From: Owenia fusiformis
Taxonomy: Eukaryota > Annelida > Polychaeta > Sabellida > Oweniidae
Assembly: GCA_903813345.2 (NCBI GenBank)
Contig: CAIIXF020000004.1
Coordinates: 18,277,513 to 18,341,512 of the forward strand
Direction of reading: 5' to 3'
Length of the DNA stretch: 64,000 nucleotides
The notes beneath the pieces are model-generated. The model had not been told where the DNA came from. It saw only the letters and a list, made by a program, of their open reading frames with translations, and made no database searches. Below, piece by piece: positions 45,101 through 60,100 of this stretch; the stretch's first letter is position 1; the number at the start of each line of letters is the position of its first letter. Both the position numbers and the translations under genes were made by a program.

Positions 45101-48100
45101 TTACTTCACATTTAGTTATATGTTATTACACTACAAAAATCTGGCTTAAATTGTTAGGTTGTTTGATGCAGCATTTGCTAAATGAGTTCTATGATGTAGG
45201 TTTTCAACATCAATACTTGTTGACAGTATTTCAGAAGAAAAGGATTAAGCAGAGTGGGCATAGTGGATAGTGGGACAGGGAAAATAAGTTGAAAGGGGAT
45301 CTCGTCTTTTCAATTCTAATAAAATTTGGACATTGACTTCTGCTGATTAAAACTTAAATAACTTCAAAGATTTGGTTTAGATATCTCAATTTTTTCTGAA
45401 AACAAGATTGTATTTAGGAAACATTAGCATGCTTTTAAAAAAGATAACTTTCAATAATACAAATGTATATATAAATGTACTCCAAATATAATAATTTGCT
45501 GCCACTTTTTTTAAAGGTGTATGTGAACAAAGACATAATTTCATCAGTTAATGTAACTGCATACATTGAACTTTGAACACATTTCCTTTACTTACTTTGC
45601 CATGAATACTATTATGGTGAACATTGTTTAGAAAGATCTTTTCACAGTTTATGTATAATCCCCATTGACTTCAATAGATTAAGAAGACACCACACCCAAC
45701 CTGCTAAACATTTCAAAGAATTCTGATAACAAAACAATTTGTTATGAAAATATAATACAGCATACACATAAATAAATGCTCTTTCAGATCAATAAAGAAA
45801 GAAATACAATCTCCACAAGAATTGTTTGCCTTTCAAGGCTCACACTTAATTTCAAATCAAAAAATTTGTTTCTTAAAAATATTTTATCTGAATGGAAAAG
45901 CATAATAAATATGTGAATTGTGTTTTTCTTATAAATATCCCACTGCCACCAAGAAATTGAGAAAATACAAAATATGTGATCAGATTTAAACATGTTCACA
46001 TCATCACCTTCAGTTCTATAACAATACATTCACTTACCAAAATTATATATTACATGAACTATTCAGGTGACTAGATATAGTGGTAAATATACATGTACAT
46101 GGTAAATATGGTAAAATCTACATATTTATTAAGAAACCCCCTTTTCTTATGCAAAGCTTAAAGAAAAGTTATAGAATCTTCACTGATTTATACACATGTA
46201 GTTAGTTACCTGTTTTTCTTTAGCTTTTGTGTTTTAGTGCTTACAGGACATCTGTTGCCAGGATGTATACACAGTTACACACATCTTGAGTAATTTAAAT
46301 TGCAGAAGTTGCATTTCTTAGTATGAAAAGATCTGAATTGCCTTTTCTCCACTGACAATTTGTTATAAAATCAATGTCTGCAATTGATTAAATTCAAATG
46401 TTGTAAAATCCTCACAGAAAACAACTACCTCAGCATGAACATAAAATGTAAATCTAACTGTCCTCTAGTAGAATTTGAACACTAGAAATTCCAAACAGAA
46501 CACCTATATATAAGTCAATTTATAATATCAAGAATACAAGAACACCTCACATGATACAATAGTGGAACAGTGGTATCACTTCCAGGGTGTTTCACTAAAT
46601 AATACAAGAGCACCTCACATGATGTAGAACCACTGACTTGAGATTAATGAACTTCTGGAGTAGAATAGTGGTCTCACTTCTAAGGTGTTCCACTAAATAA
46701 TACAAGAACACCTCACATGATGTAGAACCACTGACTTGAGGTTAATGAACTTCTGGAGTAGAATAGTGGTCTCACTTCTAAGGTGTTCCACTAAATAATA
46801 CAAGAACACCTCACATGATGTAGAACCACTGACTTGAGGTTAATGGACTTCTGGAGTAGAATAGTGGTCTCACTTCTAAGGTGTTCCACTAAATAATACA
46901 AGAACACCTCACATGATGTAGAACCACTGACTTGAGGTTAATGAACTTCTGTAGATAGATGGAATAGTGGTATCACTTCTAGGGTGTTCCACTTAATACT
47001 AGTTTTACTGCATACATCTACTGTAGAATGTAAACAAACCCTGAATCTTTAATATTTGAACATTTGCTCCTTGAAAACATGGAGGGAACCATTTGAAAAC
47101 ATGAAGATTCATTGATACAGGTATAGCAAACCATAGTGAGATAAGAACATTGTTGATCAAACTGAAGAATTTTTTTATATGTATGTTTTTCTCTTAGAAA
47201 GATAGAGGAGTAACATGAAATCATTGCCAGGGAATTTGATCAAATGTTTTTAAAGTCAGACTGTTTTTATTCTTTGATTCACTAGATGGGAATCTTTTGA
47301 TAGAACCCAGTATTTCAGTTTCTAACCAGAACAACGGCAACGCCAAAGCGTAGCGAATCCCATCGAACAGAAATGGCTGGCATTTTTACAAACGAATAGC
47401 AAATATCATAAAACAACACACCAGAAAGGCCACCATTTTCAAAATGGTTGCTCACTAGCCAAGTTGTCATCAGAAGAAATAATATGCTTTTAAGTAGCCA
47501 CCTCTAAAATTTTTGAGAAATCATACACGTACTTGTAAAATAACACACATAATGAAGGACCCACGGTCCTATGCTCACACAGTTTGGAACCTTCAGAGGA
47601 ATTTATATCCTGACTTTCAAACAAAAATATTGATTTGGATTTGTAGTCTCGAACTTTGAGAAACTTAGATAGCATAGTTATGTGACCTAGTTTGATGACC
47701 TTTGACCTTGAAAATTTTACTTATTCAGAGCTCAGTAAGGTCTTTTGTGATTAAGCTGACCAAAATTTACATCCAAAAATCAATTTGAAAAACAACTTTT
47801 TTTTACCTTTCGAAGGTCACTGAAGGTCAAGTAAAAGTCAAATCCTAAAACTAATGTCAGATTTGAACTCCTGGCAACTTGTAGATGATTTTCAAAAAAA
47901 AAATTGGTCAAATTGAAGCAAGTTGAAAAATAACTTATTTTTACTGTTTTTTGACGTCAAATATTTCAAAAACGGTAAAAATTTGATGCTGACATATATT
48001 GAGAAATATGTAGGGAATGCTTAAATCTATTAATGATGTAATTTATTGCAGGAAATGATCAAATATAAGGCAAACTTTAAGAATCTTGTCAATCACAAAA

Positions 48101-51100
48101 CCTGCCATTGACTTTATACATGAGAAAGTTTCCTTTAGTCCTACTTTTTTTCAAATTTTATAGAGTAAACACCAAAAACCGTAATTCCAAGAGCTTTGAA
48201 ATCTTCAGAGGACATAAGTTGCATATACACCAACTATTAAAAGTTATTTGAAAGTTCTACTTCAACAAAGTGTCTAGTATTTACAGAAAAGTTGACTTTT
48301 TGACGTCAAAATCCGCAATTTCTCGGAAACCGGGCGAACTTGGGAAATGGCGATGATAGGTCAAATAGGCATTATGGATATGCATAAAATGAATGTGGAT
48401 ATGACTCAATCCGAATAGCAGTTTTAATTTGTGCGGCCAATGTTGACGGACGGACGGACGGACGGACAGACGGACGGACGGACGGACCAACAGACGGACG
48501 GACCAACGGACGGACGGACGGACGCCTGGTCAATCCCATAGGCTCACTGTGTGAGCCAAAAATGGTGGCCATTTTTCGAAATGGCCGACTACTCCCCAAA
48601 GTTTAATAAGACAATGTGCCATGCTTAAAGCATTCATATATCAAATATCACATATCATATGAACAAAATCGCTCCACTACTTTTCGAGTTATAGTAAAAT
48701 ACGTTAAAATGGCGGCCATTTTTCAAAATGGCCACCTTCTACCAAAAGTGTCATTAGAAATAGACAGTGTGCCATGCTTATTGTATTCACATACCAAATA
48801 TGAACAAAATCGCTCTACTACTTTTCGAGTTATAGTAAAATACGTTAGAATGGCGGCCATTTTTCAAAATTTTTTCAAAATGGCTGCCTTCTACCAAAAG
48901 TGTCATAGGACAGTGTGCCATGCTTATAGTATTCACATACCAAATATGAACAAAATCGCTCTACTACTTTTCTAGTTATAGTAAAATATGTTAAAATGGC
49001 GGCCATTTTTCAATTTTTTTTCAAAATGGCCGCCTTCTACCAAAAGTGTCATAGGACAGTGTGCCATGCTTATAGTATTCACATACCAAATATGAACAAA
49101 ATCGGTCCACTACTTTTCTAGTTATAGTAAAATATGTTAAAATGGCGGCCATTTTTCAATTTTTTTTCAAAATGGCCACCTTCAACCGAAAGTGTCTTTA
49201 GACAGTGTGCAATGCTTATAATATTCACATACCAAATATGAACAAAATCGCTCCACTATTTTTTGAGTTACAGCAAAAATCGTAAAATGACGAGTAAAGG
49301 CCACCATTTTTCAAGATGGCTGCCATGTGCTTCTTTAATATCTACATTTGTAGCATTATTAATGTCCTTTATAATTTTTTTACATTTAAAACATATTGCT
49401 ATTACAGTTTTACATATTGCACCTAAATTACTGTAAAATCGGCAATAAAATGTCCGCCATTTTGAAATGAGTGGCCATTTTGAAAATCGGCTTTCAAGCA
49501 GAACTTCTACCCCCATAGGGTATATGTGTACAAAATATGAACAAAATCGGGCCAACGGTATTTGAGTTATTGCCCGGACGGACGGACAGACAGACAGACG
49601 GACGGACGGACGGATGTACGTACGGACGTACGTACGTACGGACGGACGGACGGAGGCGTTCCCTATATCCCTCCGAACTTCGTTCGATGGGATAATGAGA
49701 TTTCCTTCACAAAAGTACTATAGTTTACTAACCTGCTTATATATATATATCTACATGAGAGAAATTGTACACAGATAAATGATGGATTCTGCTTTTCTAT
49801 ATTTTACTCTAGTAGGGCAGAGATTAATGCATGCCTATATATTACACAGATATCAACCACATATATCTGCAAGAGCATGCTACCAAACATTTTGTAAGGG
49901 CATACTACCAAACATTTTGTAAGGGCATGCTACCAAACATTTTGTAAGGGCATGCTACCAAACAAGGCCAAAAGTAATTTTTTACAAAATATCTACTAGA
50001 CAAGGTGCATTTTCATCTAGAGGAAATGTGGTAGGCGTTTAGTGTTAAAAGTGTTCTGACAAGTGTTTCTTATGTAACTTTTTATGCTGAATCCAAAAAA
50101 CCATGTTGGCAAGCTGAGATATGATTATTTAACCCTAAAGATACCATGTTAGTCCCCCTACCCCCAAAATTCACCCCTATCAGGGGGAAAAAATTCGTCA
50201 ACCTAAAATAACTTTGATTTTATGGTTTTTGTAAGTGAAATACATGGACATTGTATAAAATAAACATTTAAAGTATGAATGATACGGATTACACTTAAGA
50301 AATTTGAATAAAAGCAAAAAGTATGTACCCCAGGGGGCAAATTTATGACCTATTTTTTACTTTTCGTGTCATAACTTTTTTATTAGACAATGATGGATGC
50401 TTAAAAAATCCATGTAAAAGGCTTAATACCTGGTCTACTAATCCTGCAAGAATCAAAGTAATTCCTGTGATAATTGCCTTGAAAAAAATTAGTGAATTTA
50501 AGAAAAAATGACATTTTAGCTGGGACTGATTTTATGCGTGACTATAACTGACCCCTATTGCTTTAACATTTATCCCTCTGTGTTCATATATTTGGCATTT
50601 TATAATAAATCTAAAATATAAAACTTATTTTAGCTAAGTTTTAGGAAGATTCAAGCTTTCTAGCATGTTCAAATATTAAAAATTCATGAAATATGATGTC
50701 TAAAATTGATAAGTTATAGGTATACCCTTGGAAGACCCCTATAATTTCTTATTTATGAACATATTTGTACCAATATTAGTTTTCTAGCTTAGATAAATAA
50801 TGTATGATATATCCTGGCTTGGCTTTCTGGTGGTTTGAACAATCTTAGGTGTTATCATTGAAAATTCATTCTTAAATCATAGGTCTGCAATCGATTAAAT
50901 TCAAGTATACCATTAGCCTATTATCATTCTACTGGTACAGGGTGTCCAAAAAACAGGACCGAAAAAAAGTTAATTAACTTTGTCAATCCTGCATATTCTG
51001 CCTCAAAACTTCAGAATTATTCAGTTCATTCAATATGAATTTTGTTGTGAAAGTTTCATGATAATCTGCCTGTGGAGTCAAAAACTACAGCACTTTACAA

Positions 51101-54100
51101 CATATGTCCAATGTGGCCACTTCTCCTCTACATGCACAATCAAATCTGGCGAAGGAAGTTGTTCAATTGTCCATGGCGTGACTAAAATCTATCTAGAGAA
51201 GTAAAACTAGTGTCAGACAGATTCTCAGATGTTCTTCAATTTTAAGTGGATAGCTTCATCAGAAGCTTTGCAATCCATGTTGGTATGTGTAGGAGAGTCA
51301 TCATCAGCTTCGTTGGCTGGAGTGGTGGCCACATGGTATGGGGCATGTGTTGTAAAATGCTGTAGTTTTTTACTTTATAAGCAGATTATCATTAAATGTT
51401 CACAACAAAATTTACATTAAATGAAGTAAATAATTCTGAAATATTAAAGCAAAATATGCAAGATTGACCAAAATAATCAACTAGAACAAGCTATCATTTC
51501 ATAGATTAGTTTGATGTATGACATATTCCGAGCTGACTCTCTGTTTATTTAAACTTTCTAAGAGGCTTAATCATTGAAAATCATTACAAATAAAGGTCTA
51601 AACAGACAGTATTAAGGTACACTATTAGAATACCCTTATTATTTCCAGGCTTAGAGTATATTGGTACCTACTACTGTTTCAGAGCTCGGAGGTTTAATAT
51701 ATGATATATCCTGACTAGTTTTTCTGCAGATTTGAACCAATGACAGGTCTAATCATTGATTATACTTCATATACTAGGTCTAAAATTGAAGTATTCAATA
51801 AAACCCTCTATGAAAATTCAAAAAACGATTCAAAATGACATTAACCTCAACATTAGATCTGAATGAGGATTAAAATCCTTCATAGAGCTGAACAGGGAAG
51901 ACAAGGCTAACTTCATTCTGGTGTTGATACATGGACCTGGTCCAAATCTTGCTATACTTCCTCCAAGCCCAAAGAAAGGGAAATTAGGAGCTTCATCTCA
52001 ATGCATTTCAATGCATGATCCCTTATTTCATGCATTTCAGGATGAATTTCAGGATTCTTGCATTGAGACTATGTGGTGAAAGGCTCTACAAATTCAATCA
52101 ACCAAGTTGATTGACCCCTATGGTAGTATGCTATTGGTTAGAAGGGTGGCAGAATTGTAGGCATAACACAAAGACAATATCTGCATTGAACAGATGGGCA
52201 CCGGGGTATAATCTTAGGTCACACATGGGGAGTCCAAACAAGAATGATGTTTGGACTTGCGTTTTGAGATTCCATAGAGGGGGGGGGGGGGTAATTTGCA
52301 AATCAAAACAAGAATCTATGGAAGAAGATAAAATATGTGACATGCTGCTGAAGTTTGGCATGTTTTCAGAAGATCCATTACTTAATCTCCAAAGTATATG
52401 TACAAAAGATGTACTCACAGAAACAATCAACAGGCTCGACAGTTTGGCCAACAACAACTGGATGTCTTTGTGTCTTAGAGGTTGATACCAACAGGGTCAA
52501 ATGAAAGACACAACATTTCTTGATCTACTGAGCAAGCACCAACATTTTTTAAACTATATGCCTAATCCCAATATAAACGAAAGTTGTTAAGGCAGACAGG
52601 AATGATTTGCAGAATCTTATCACTGCATATGAAGCTAACAACAGACCTGTGGGCATCAATGAAATCATGAAACATGAGCTGATCTCTTTTCCAATAGCCC
52701 TCATTGACGAATGAAACATTCAAGCGAACTCAAATGTACTCTACTCCTTCACTGTTGAACAAATGGTATTGAAATGCCAACCGTAATATTTCCAATATAT
52801 GATCCTTCTTACAAATTAGCATCAATTGCATCTACATCTGAGGATTTGGCTACAGTCTTCAAGGAAGCAAAACTTCAGCAGTGATTGTGTACTGTGCCCC
52901 ATCTTGCATACTTTTGGTGGTCATATCTCATGAAAAAGGGGATCATGCATTGAAATACATTGAGATGAAGCTCCCAATTTCCATTTCTTTGGGCTATGGT
53001 GAAGCGTATCAAGATTTGGACCATGTCCATGTATTACTACCAGAATGAAAAGTAATCCTTGTCTTCCTTGTTCGGCTCTATGAAGGATTGTAATTCTGAT
53101 TTACAAGAGTCATCCAAGATCACATCAATCAGTTGCTTTATTTGATTTCCAGATCCAATGTTGTGGTTAATGTCATTCTGAATCTTTTTTGAATTTCCCA
53201 TATATGGTCCTATTGGATTTAAATTTCAAAAATTGCTACTCTGCAAAAGCTCTCATTAACTGAAACATCCCACTAATTCAAAATGTTGTCAAAGTGAGTA
53301 TACGCCATTTGTCAAGAATTTCTGCCTTAACTCCAAGAGTAACACAGAAAGGTTAATGGGGACAGGGGGGGGGGGGGATTTTTTAATATGACTAAACATT
53401 GTTCAGGGAAGAAAACTCCATAAAATGAAGATTTGTATGAATCATTGGTACTTTTGCTCTCATGTCATGCAATTGTCAGGCTGCTTAGAATGAAATTAGC
53501 CTTGTCTTCCTAGTTCAGCTCTATGAAGAATTGTAATTCTGATTTAGATCCAGTGTTGAGGTTAATGTCATTCTGAATCTTTTTTGAATTTATCATAGAG
53601 GGTTCTATTGAATACTTCAATTTTAGACCTAGTATATTAAGTATATTCAATGATTAGACCTGTTAGGTGGTTCAAATCTGCAGAAAAACTAGTCAGAATA
53701 TGTCATATATCAAACCTCCGAGCTATGAGACAGTAGTAGGTACCAATATACTCTAAGCCTGGAATTAATAAGGGTATTCTAATAGTGTACCTTAATACTG
53801 TCTGTTTAGACCTTTATTTGTAATGGTTTTCAATGATTAAGCCTCTAAGATGATTAAAATCACCAGAAAGTCAGCTTGGAATATGTCATACATCAAACAA
53901 CTAATCTATGAAATCATAGCTAGTTCAATTATGCTCATACCAGTAGAATGATACTAATGGTATACATGAATTTAATCGATTGCAGACCTATGATTTAAGA
54001 ATGAATTTTCAATGATAACACTTAAAAGATTGTTTAAACCACCAGAAAGCCAAGCCAGGATATATCATACATCATTTCTCTAAGCTAGAAAACTAATATT

Positions 54101-57100
54101 GGTACAAATATGTTCATTAATAAGAAATTATAAGGATCTTCCAAGGGTATACGTATAACTTATCAATTTTAGACATCATATTTCATGAATTTTGAATAGT
54201 TGAACATGATAAAAAGCTTAAATCTTCCTAAAACTTTGCTAAAATAAGTTTTGGTTTTAGGTTTATTCTAAAATGCTAAATATATGAACACAGAGGGATA
54301 AATGTTAAAGCAATAGGGGTCAGTTATAGCCACACATAAAATCAGTCCCAGCTAAAATGTCATTTTTTCTTAAATTCACTAATTTTTTTCAAGGCAATTA
54401 TCAAAGGAATTACTTTGATTCTTGCAGGATTAGTAGACCAGGTATTATGCCTTTTACATGAATTTTTTTAGCATCCATCATTGTCTAATAAAAAAGTTAT
54501 GACACGAAAAGTAAAAAATGGGTTATAAATTTGCCCCCTGGGGTACATACTTTTTGCTTTTATTCAAATTTCTTAAGTGTAATCCATATCATTCATACTT
54601 CAAATGTTTATTTTATACAATGTCCATGTATTTCACTTACAAAAACCATAAAATCAATGTTAATTTAGGTTGAAGAATTTTTTCCCCCCCATAGGGGTGA
54701 ATTTTGGGGGTAGGGGGACTAACATGGTATTTTAAGGGTTAAATAATCATATTTCAGCTTGCCAACATGGTTTTTTGGATTCAGCATAAAAAGTTACATA
54801 AGAAACACTTGTCAGAACACTTTTAACACTAAACGCCTACCACATTTTACAGAGAGACCTTTTGCAGAAAAGCACCCGGTCTATACAAGTGATTATCTGG
54901 TGATGAAATATTTAAAGAAATGCATCCTCCAGGACAAAGTACATCAAGCTAACTGAACAGAAAACAGCTTAGTAAAGCTCACATTCTTCATTTCTCCAAA
55001 TAATGTTTTTATTCTTATTTTCTAATCTTGTTTTCTGAGTTTTATGACATATGAGTGATCACCTTAGTAAATAGTGTATGAGTCAAAGAAATTCCTTTTT
55101 ACCAGATCATACATAAACAATAATGAATATGTCTTCCAGTAAAACCTCATTGAAGTTAGAGAAAATCTTTCTAATGTTTTATTAAACTGGGAAATGTCCA
55201 ATATATGAAGCAGTTTTGTAATTATACTGCCAAAACACCAATGATGGTGAAAAATGGTAGTTAGATTTAGCTTCTGTTCATGAATTATAATTAATTAGGA
55301 AAGAATATACAGTTTCTAGTCAACAAAAGCTTCCATGCTTGCCTTCCAACATGTTACTTCAGCTAGTAGTTTGTAAATGCATGATATGCTGCTCATATTG
55401 GGAAGTTCAACTGTATCATTTTGCTGTGTTATATAATGGATGGTATGAGGGTGAGGTGAACAGACAGTGTAAACAATAATGCTATTAATTACTGCAAAGG
55501 AATATATCACACTGATGCATAATAAAAGCTATGAAATTACATTCTAAATCTTTTGAGAAAATTATAGATATCATAAACTAATGTCGATAAAAGCTATTTG
55601 GTGAATAGGGCTTCCATATCTGGTGCCCATTCCTTTATCATCTGTATCTTTCACTCGAAGGGAGGGGGCAATTCGGTATAATTATAGTAGCTGAACCATT
55701 TGAGCATCTAATTATTCCATTCATGTTTTCCTAAATATGATGGTTTGGGACAAAAATAACAGTATGTGGGTGTTGCTGGTATATGCAAAAGCATGAATAT
55801 CATAGCTTCTTCAATAAAAATCAACTATAATTATTTGAGAAAATGTTGGTAAGATCAACAACATGCAGTGATCTCCCCAGCATTAAAGCAAGTGGGCGCA
55901 GCACCCACCTGAGATTTTGAAAATAGGCTTGCACCCACCTGAAAATTGATTAGCACCCACTTGAAAATGAGAAAAATCATGAAAAATTTGCATATTTTGA
56001 CCAATTTTGGTCTGACTTGTGAAAATGAGAATTTTGCACCCACATGAGAAAAAATCCTAGGGAGATCACTGACATGTAAAAATAAGTAGTTCTAATCTTT
56101 GCTATCAATATCCTTGATATCTGAGAACTTTTTTATGTTAATATCTGCCACATGAATTTTAAAGGTATCTTTATGGTCAGTATGTTTGGGTAAGGTTGGG
56201 GGAACTGAAACCTCATATCCTTGGGTCATTACCACTAGCATCATGTTTCCCTATTAGAAGACCTTACATTAAAAGTAAGTAAACCATGGTAATAATCAGG
56301 TGTTTTACAACTCTGCTATTATCATAGGCCAATCACTTGCAGTGGAAGAACTCTAGAACTGATGTTCCTTGCATGATGTATCATATACTATACATATAGT
56401 GCAACTGTAGCCAATGAATTGCAACAGCATGCCCACTTACTTTAATACCTTATATTAGATATTAATGCACAATGAAATGAATAAAATAGAGGATATTTTT
56501 GCAATTATATTAAACACTGATTAGTTGAAAATGTGTATGGGATATCAAGAGAATGGACAACAGATACACCTGTGAAGTATGACAAGGTTTTGCAATACTA
56601 TTATAACAACCCCCCTCTCCTGTCTGATTCATGTTATAAGGAAAGTATAATTGTACGATGACTAGCCATAATTAATATTAGACACATACCATAGCATAAC
56701 AACATGCATATAAGAGTCGAGGTTCAAACAGAATCGAGAGAAAAGATGTAATAATGAAATTAGCCAAAGTCATGGAATCGCCCACATGATATGCTGTATA
56801 AACATGAAAATCAGAAACTATTTTATATTAAAGAGGAATGTTTAGATAATGTATGATATTTCATGCAGAGGTTGTGGCTATATATAGCCCAGAAGCAAGC
56901 TTGAGAATTTATGACCACTGCAGTCTGGTGTTAGGCTGTGTTGCCCTACATGCATAATATCACCAAAAATATACAACCTCAAAGATTGATGAGCTAATCT
57001 GGCAATGAGGGGGAGGGGGTAGATCTCTCTTTTCACCTGGAGTAGACTTTAGTCTTCCTCAGTGCCATATTAAATAATCATCACCTCTCTTCAACATTTC

Positions 57101-60100
57101 TTTATTCTCTATGGCATGAACCTGGTACATGACCTGCTCATATGCAATCCCCACATGACAAGTGAAGCATGAAGCAACAGACAACATGGTTGTACTTTTA
57201 TGTTTAGACACACACATTTGTATACAAGTCAAGAAACCAGGCAAGTTGATTCAACCCTTGTGAATGCTTTTTACTGTACTCTAGGGAATTCTTCTTTAAC
57301 CATTTTTTCTTAACTTACAAAGACCCACTCCCTACCCCAGGCCTGTCAACTGTCCCGCAATTTGCGTATTTGTCACGCATTTGCTGAAGAATTTGAAGTC
57401 ACGCCAGTTTTTTTTGCGTGACAGAAAATGTCACGCAAATACGCATTTTACCTGGTAATTGTCAAGCAGAAATATTTCTGTAGAAAACTTTTCAAAATAT
57501 GTTTACGATACGGTAAAAATACGAACGTCGGAAAAAACCGAACGCAATTTGTTCGGATTTGTCACGCGAATCCCATATAAATCACGCATGTTCATTGAAA
57601 ATGTTCGTACCTCCCCCCGGGAGTTAAAAGTTGGTCAAAGGTGTTCAAAATTTGGACTGAAGTGTTCAGATTTGGACTTAGGTGTCCAACATTTGTAAGT
57701 CACTCATATTAGGTGGTCCCAAGTTGACAGCCCTGCTACCCTGTGTGCAGAGTGTAGTTATGAACTACCCTCTGCCTAGTATAGACCATTGATTGGTGCC
57801 TGTGACCTGGGTAATAAAATCATTTCATATGTACCACCCTGGCCATTTCTTAACCAATCAGTGAAGTGGAAGGAACACATGCTAAATACATGCTCATTAA
57901 CTATGCGGTGATGTCAGAGGAAATGACCATATAGAAAGTCGTCTGTATTTCGACGACAAACTCTGATTGACTCGGTGAGATCAGAGATTTATATGTAAAC
58001 TGAGAGAGTGAAGACGAAGCTCTCTTTTAAGAAGTAAAGTCGAACGAATGCAAAGGGAACCAACTCCCCAAAGTGAAGCATAAAAATGAAAAGGATCAAG
58101 CACTACAAAAATCTGTAATTTCACTCAGAAGAAATAACAAAAATTGTCTGCAAATGCTGGGTACTTTTGGCATTCCAGCCTCAGGATTCTGTATGTTTAT
58201 TACTATTTATCAAAGTTTGCTTGCACTCCTCTTGTCACCATTGATTTCTGTAATGTATATGTTGTAAAAAGTGTACATAAAATGTATACTGTGAACCTGC
58301 ATATCTGAGCACCTCTCATTTTATCTCTGTCCGAAATTTATTTTCTCTCATTGACTTCTGTGTTTATAAAACCACGAAATGTGAACACCTACTAATCCAA
58401 ACACTTTGGCCAGTCCAAGAGGTGTTTGGATTAGACAGGTTTTATTATACTGTATTTCCTCAATAACATGTCAAATAAATGAAGGAAATCATAATATCAG
58501 ACTGACTGACTCAGGTCATAGTAGCAATTATATAAAATTAATAATATCAATGGTTCCTTAATATAATTGCACGAGACTATTTATAAAACAGCATCTATAG
58601 CACTGAAAGACCAAACTACCTCATCACATGTTATTGTTATGCATCTGGAGCAAGCTTAGAACAGTATTTCTCTCACATAATAAAACATTATAAGTCCTGT
58701 GTTGATCATAAAAACAAAATTAATGGCAATGAACATAACACTGTCTTGGAGAAGATCAGATTTCATAACAGATTTAAAGAGAGTTATCACTTCTTCACAG
58801 CTTATTTAGATCATTAAGACAGAAGCCATTTAAATCCTTGAGTTTTATTGTAATACATTCAAAAGTCTTCTCAAAATTCATTTTAATTCCTTGACTTTTC
58901 TTTGACCTTTCGCAGAATCTTGATACTTTCCACCAAGTATGCCACTCTGATGCAATTCTGAAATTCCCTGGCCTCTGAGGGTTGAGAAAAACCACTGACT
59001 TTCCCTTCACACCTGCAAAACCTTACCCTTTGCATTCATTCGACTTCACTTCTTAAAAGAGAGCTTCGTATTCACCCTTTCAGTTTACAATAAATCTCTG
59101 ATCTCACCGAGCCAATTTCTTCATGGTCATTTCTACTGACATCACCGCAGAGTTAATGGGAATGTATTTAGCACATGTTCTTTCCACTTGGCTGATTGGT
59201 TGAGAAAGGATCAGCGTGGTAGATTTGAAATTTATTATCCGGGCTGTCACAGGCACCAATCTTTGGGGCGGGGCTGCTAAACTATCCTAGGCAGAGGGTC
59301 GTTTATAACTAGACTCTGCGCGCCGCGCAGGGTAGCAAAACCTTGAAATTGGTCTGAAACCTTTGACCATATTGAGCAATAATGAGACTCTGACTGAGTG
59401 AACATGTATAAATGCCAGTATTAGCAATTCATTCAGCATGGGACAGGTGGCAACAAACAATTGAGATTAGTCATACAACTTACTGTCATATTGCAAAGGT
59501 AAGTTGTTTGTTTTTTATTTTAGTTTTTCTATTCTTAATTCATTCAGGAATTGAACATAAGTAGACAACAACAATGAACAAAGAAACAAAAGGTTCTGTT
59601 TACTTAACTCTGACCCCGAAATTTTGTACATGAAATATACCAGTGAATGTTAGGGAAATACAAAATAGTTCAAGGTGTACTTTTATTTTCTGAATAAATC
59701 AATACTTCAGTTATAAATATCAACTTTTTTATTGAAAAACTCTAAATGGCCATCATGTAATTTACTTAAGCATGTCCAAAATGTTATCAGATATCAAATG
59801 CATAACAAAAATATATCAAAGCATATTGTAAATAAAGTGACCGTTATTTAATGCTATTAAAATTAGTATAGATGGTATTTAAGTGAGAATAGTTCAACAT
59901 GACGATTAGTACAACAATACAGGTGATCCACACCCGTATTTCTCAGAACTATGTCAGTCTTTCTCAGAAGTCAGAACTACTAGGCAAATATATAAGAGTT
60001 TTGGCCAACAATGATTACGGCTCACGTGAACAAGCCATATTCATACAAGAACAATAAAAATGCATTTTGATATGAGATGAATGGTAAACTGACATGTAGA

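Larger units (their letters stand above)
50024..54847. mobile_element. 4.8-kb foldback transposon with arms of about 2 kb
   Basis: Left arm (50024-52025) and right arm (52936-54847) are inverted copies, starting AAATGTGGTAGGCGTTTAG and its inverse. Landmarks: ATGCTGAATCCAAAAAACCA (left) and its inverse near 54770; the C-rich block at 50145-50195 pairs with 54680-54720. The left arm carries a mariner-type insertion (50937-about 51475). The right arm has an internal duplication (53050-53215 versus 53490-53605). The loop holds coding remnants. Clear target duplications were not found. Confidence 0.8.

Noticed and set aside
48281-48599. Minus-strand open frames with RPSVRPSV runs
   Set aside because: Translation of the (GGAC)n tract.
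52111-52485. A host gene at the 124-codon open frame
   Set aside because: It lies in the loop of a foldback transposon with further remnants in other frames, so a decayed element gene is more likely.
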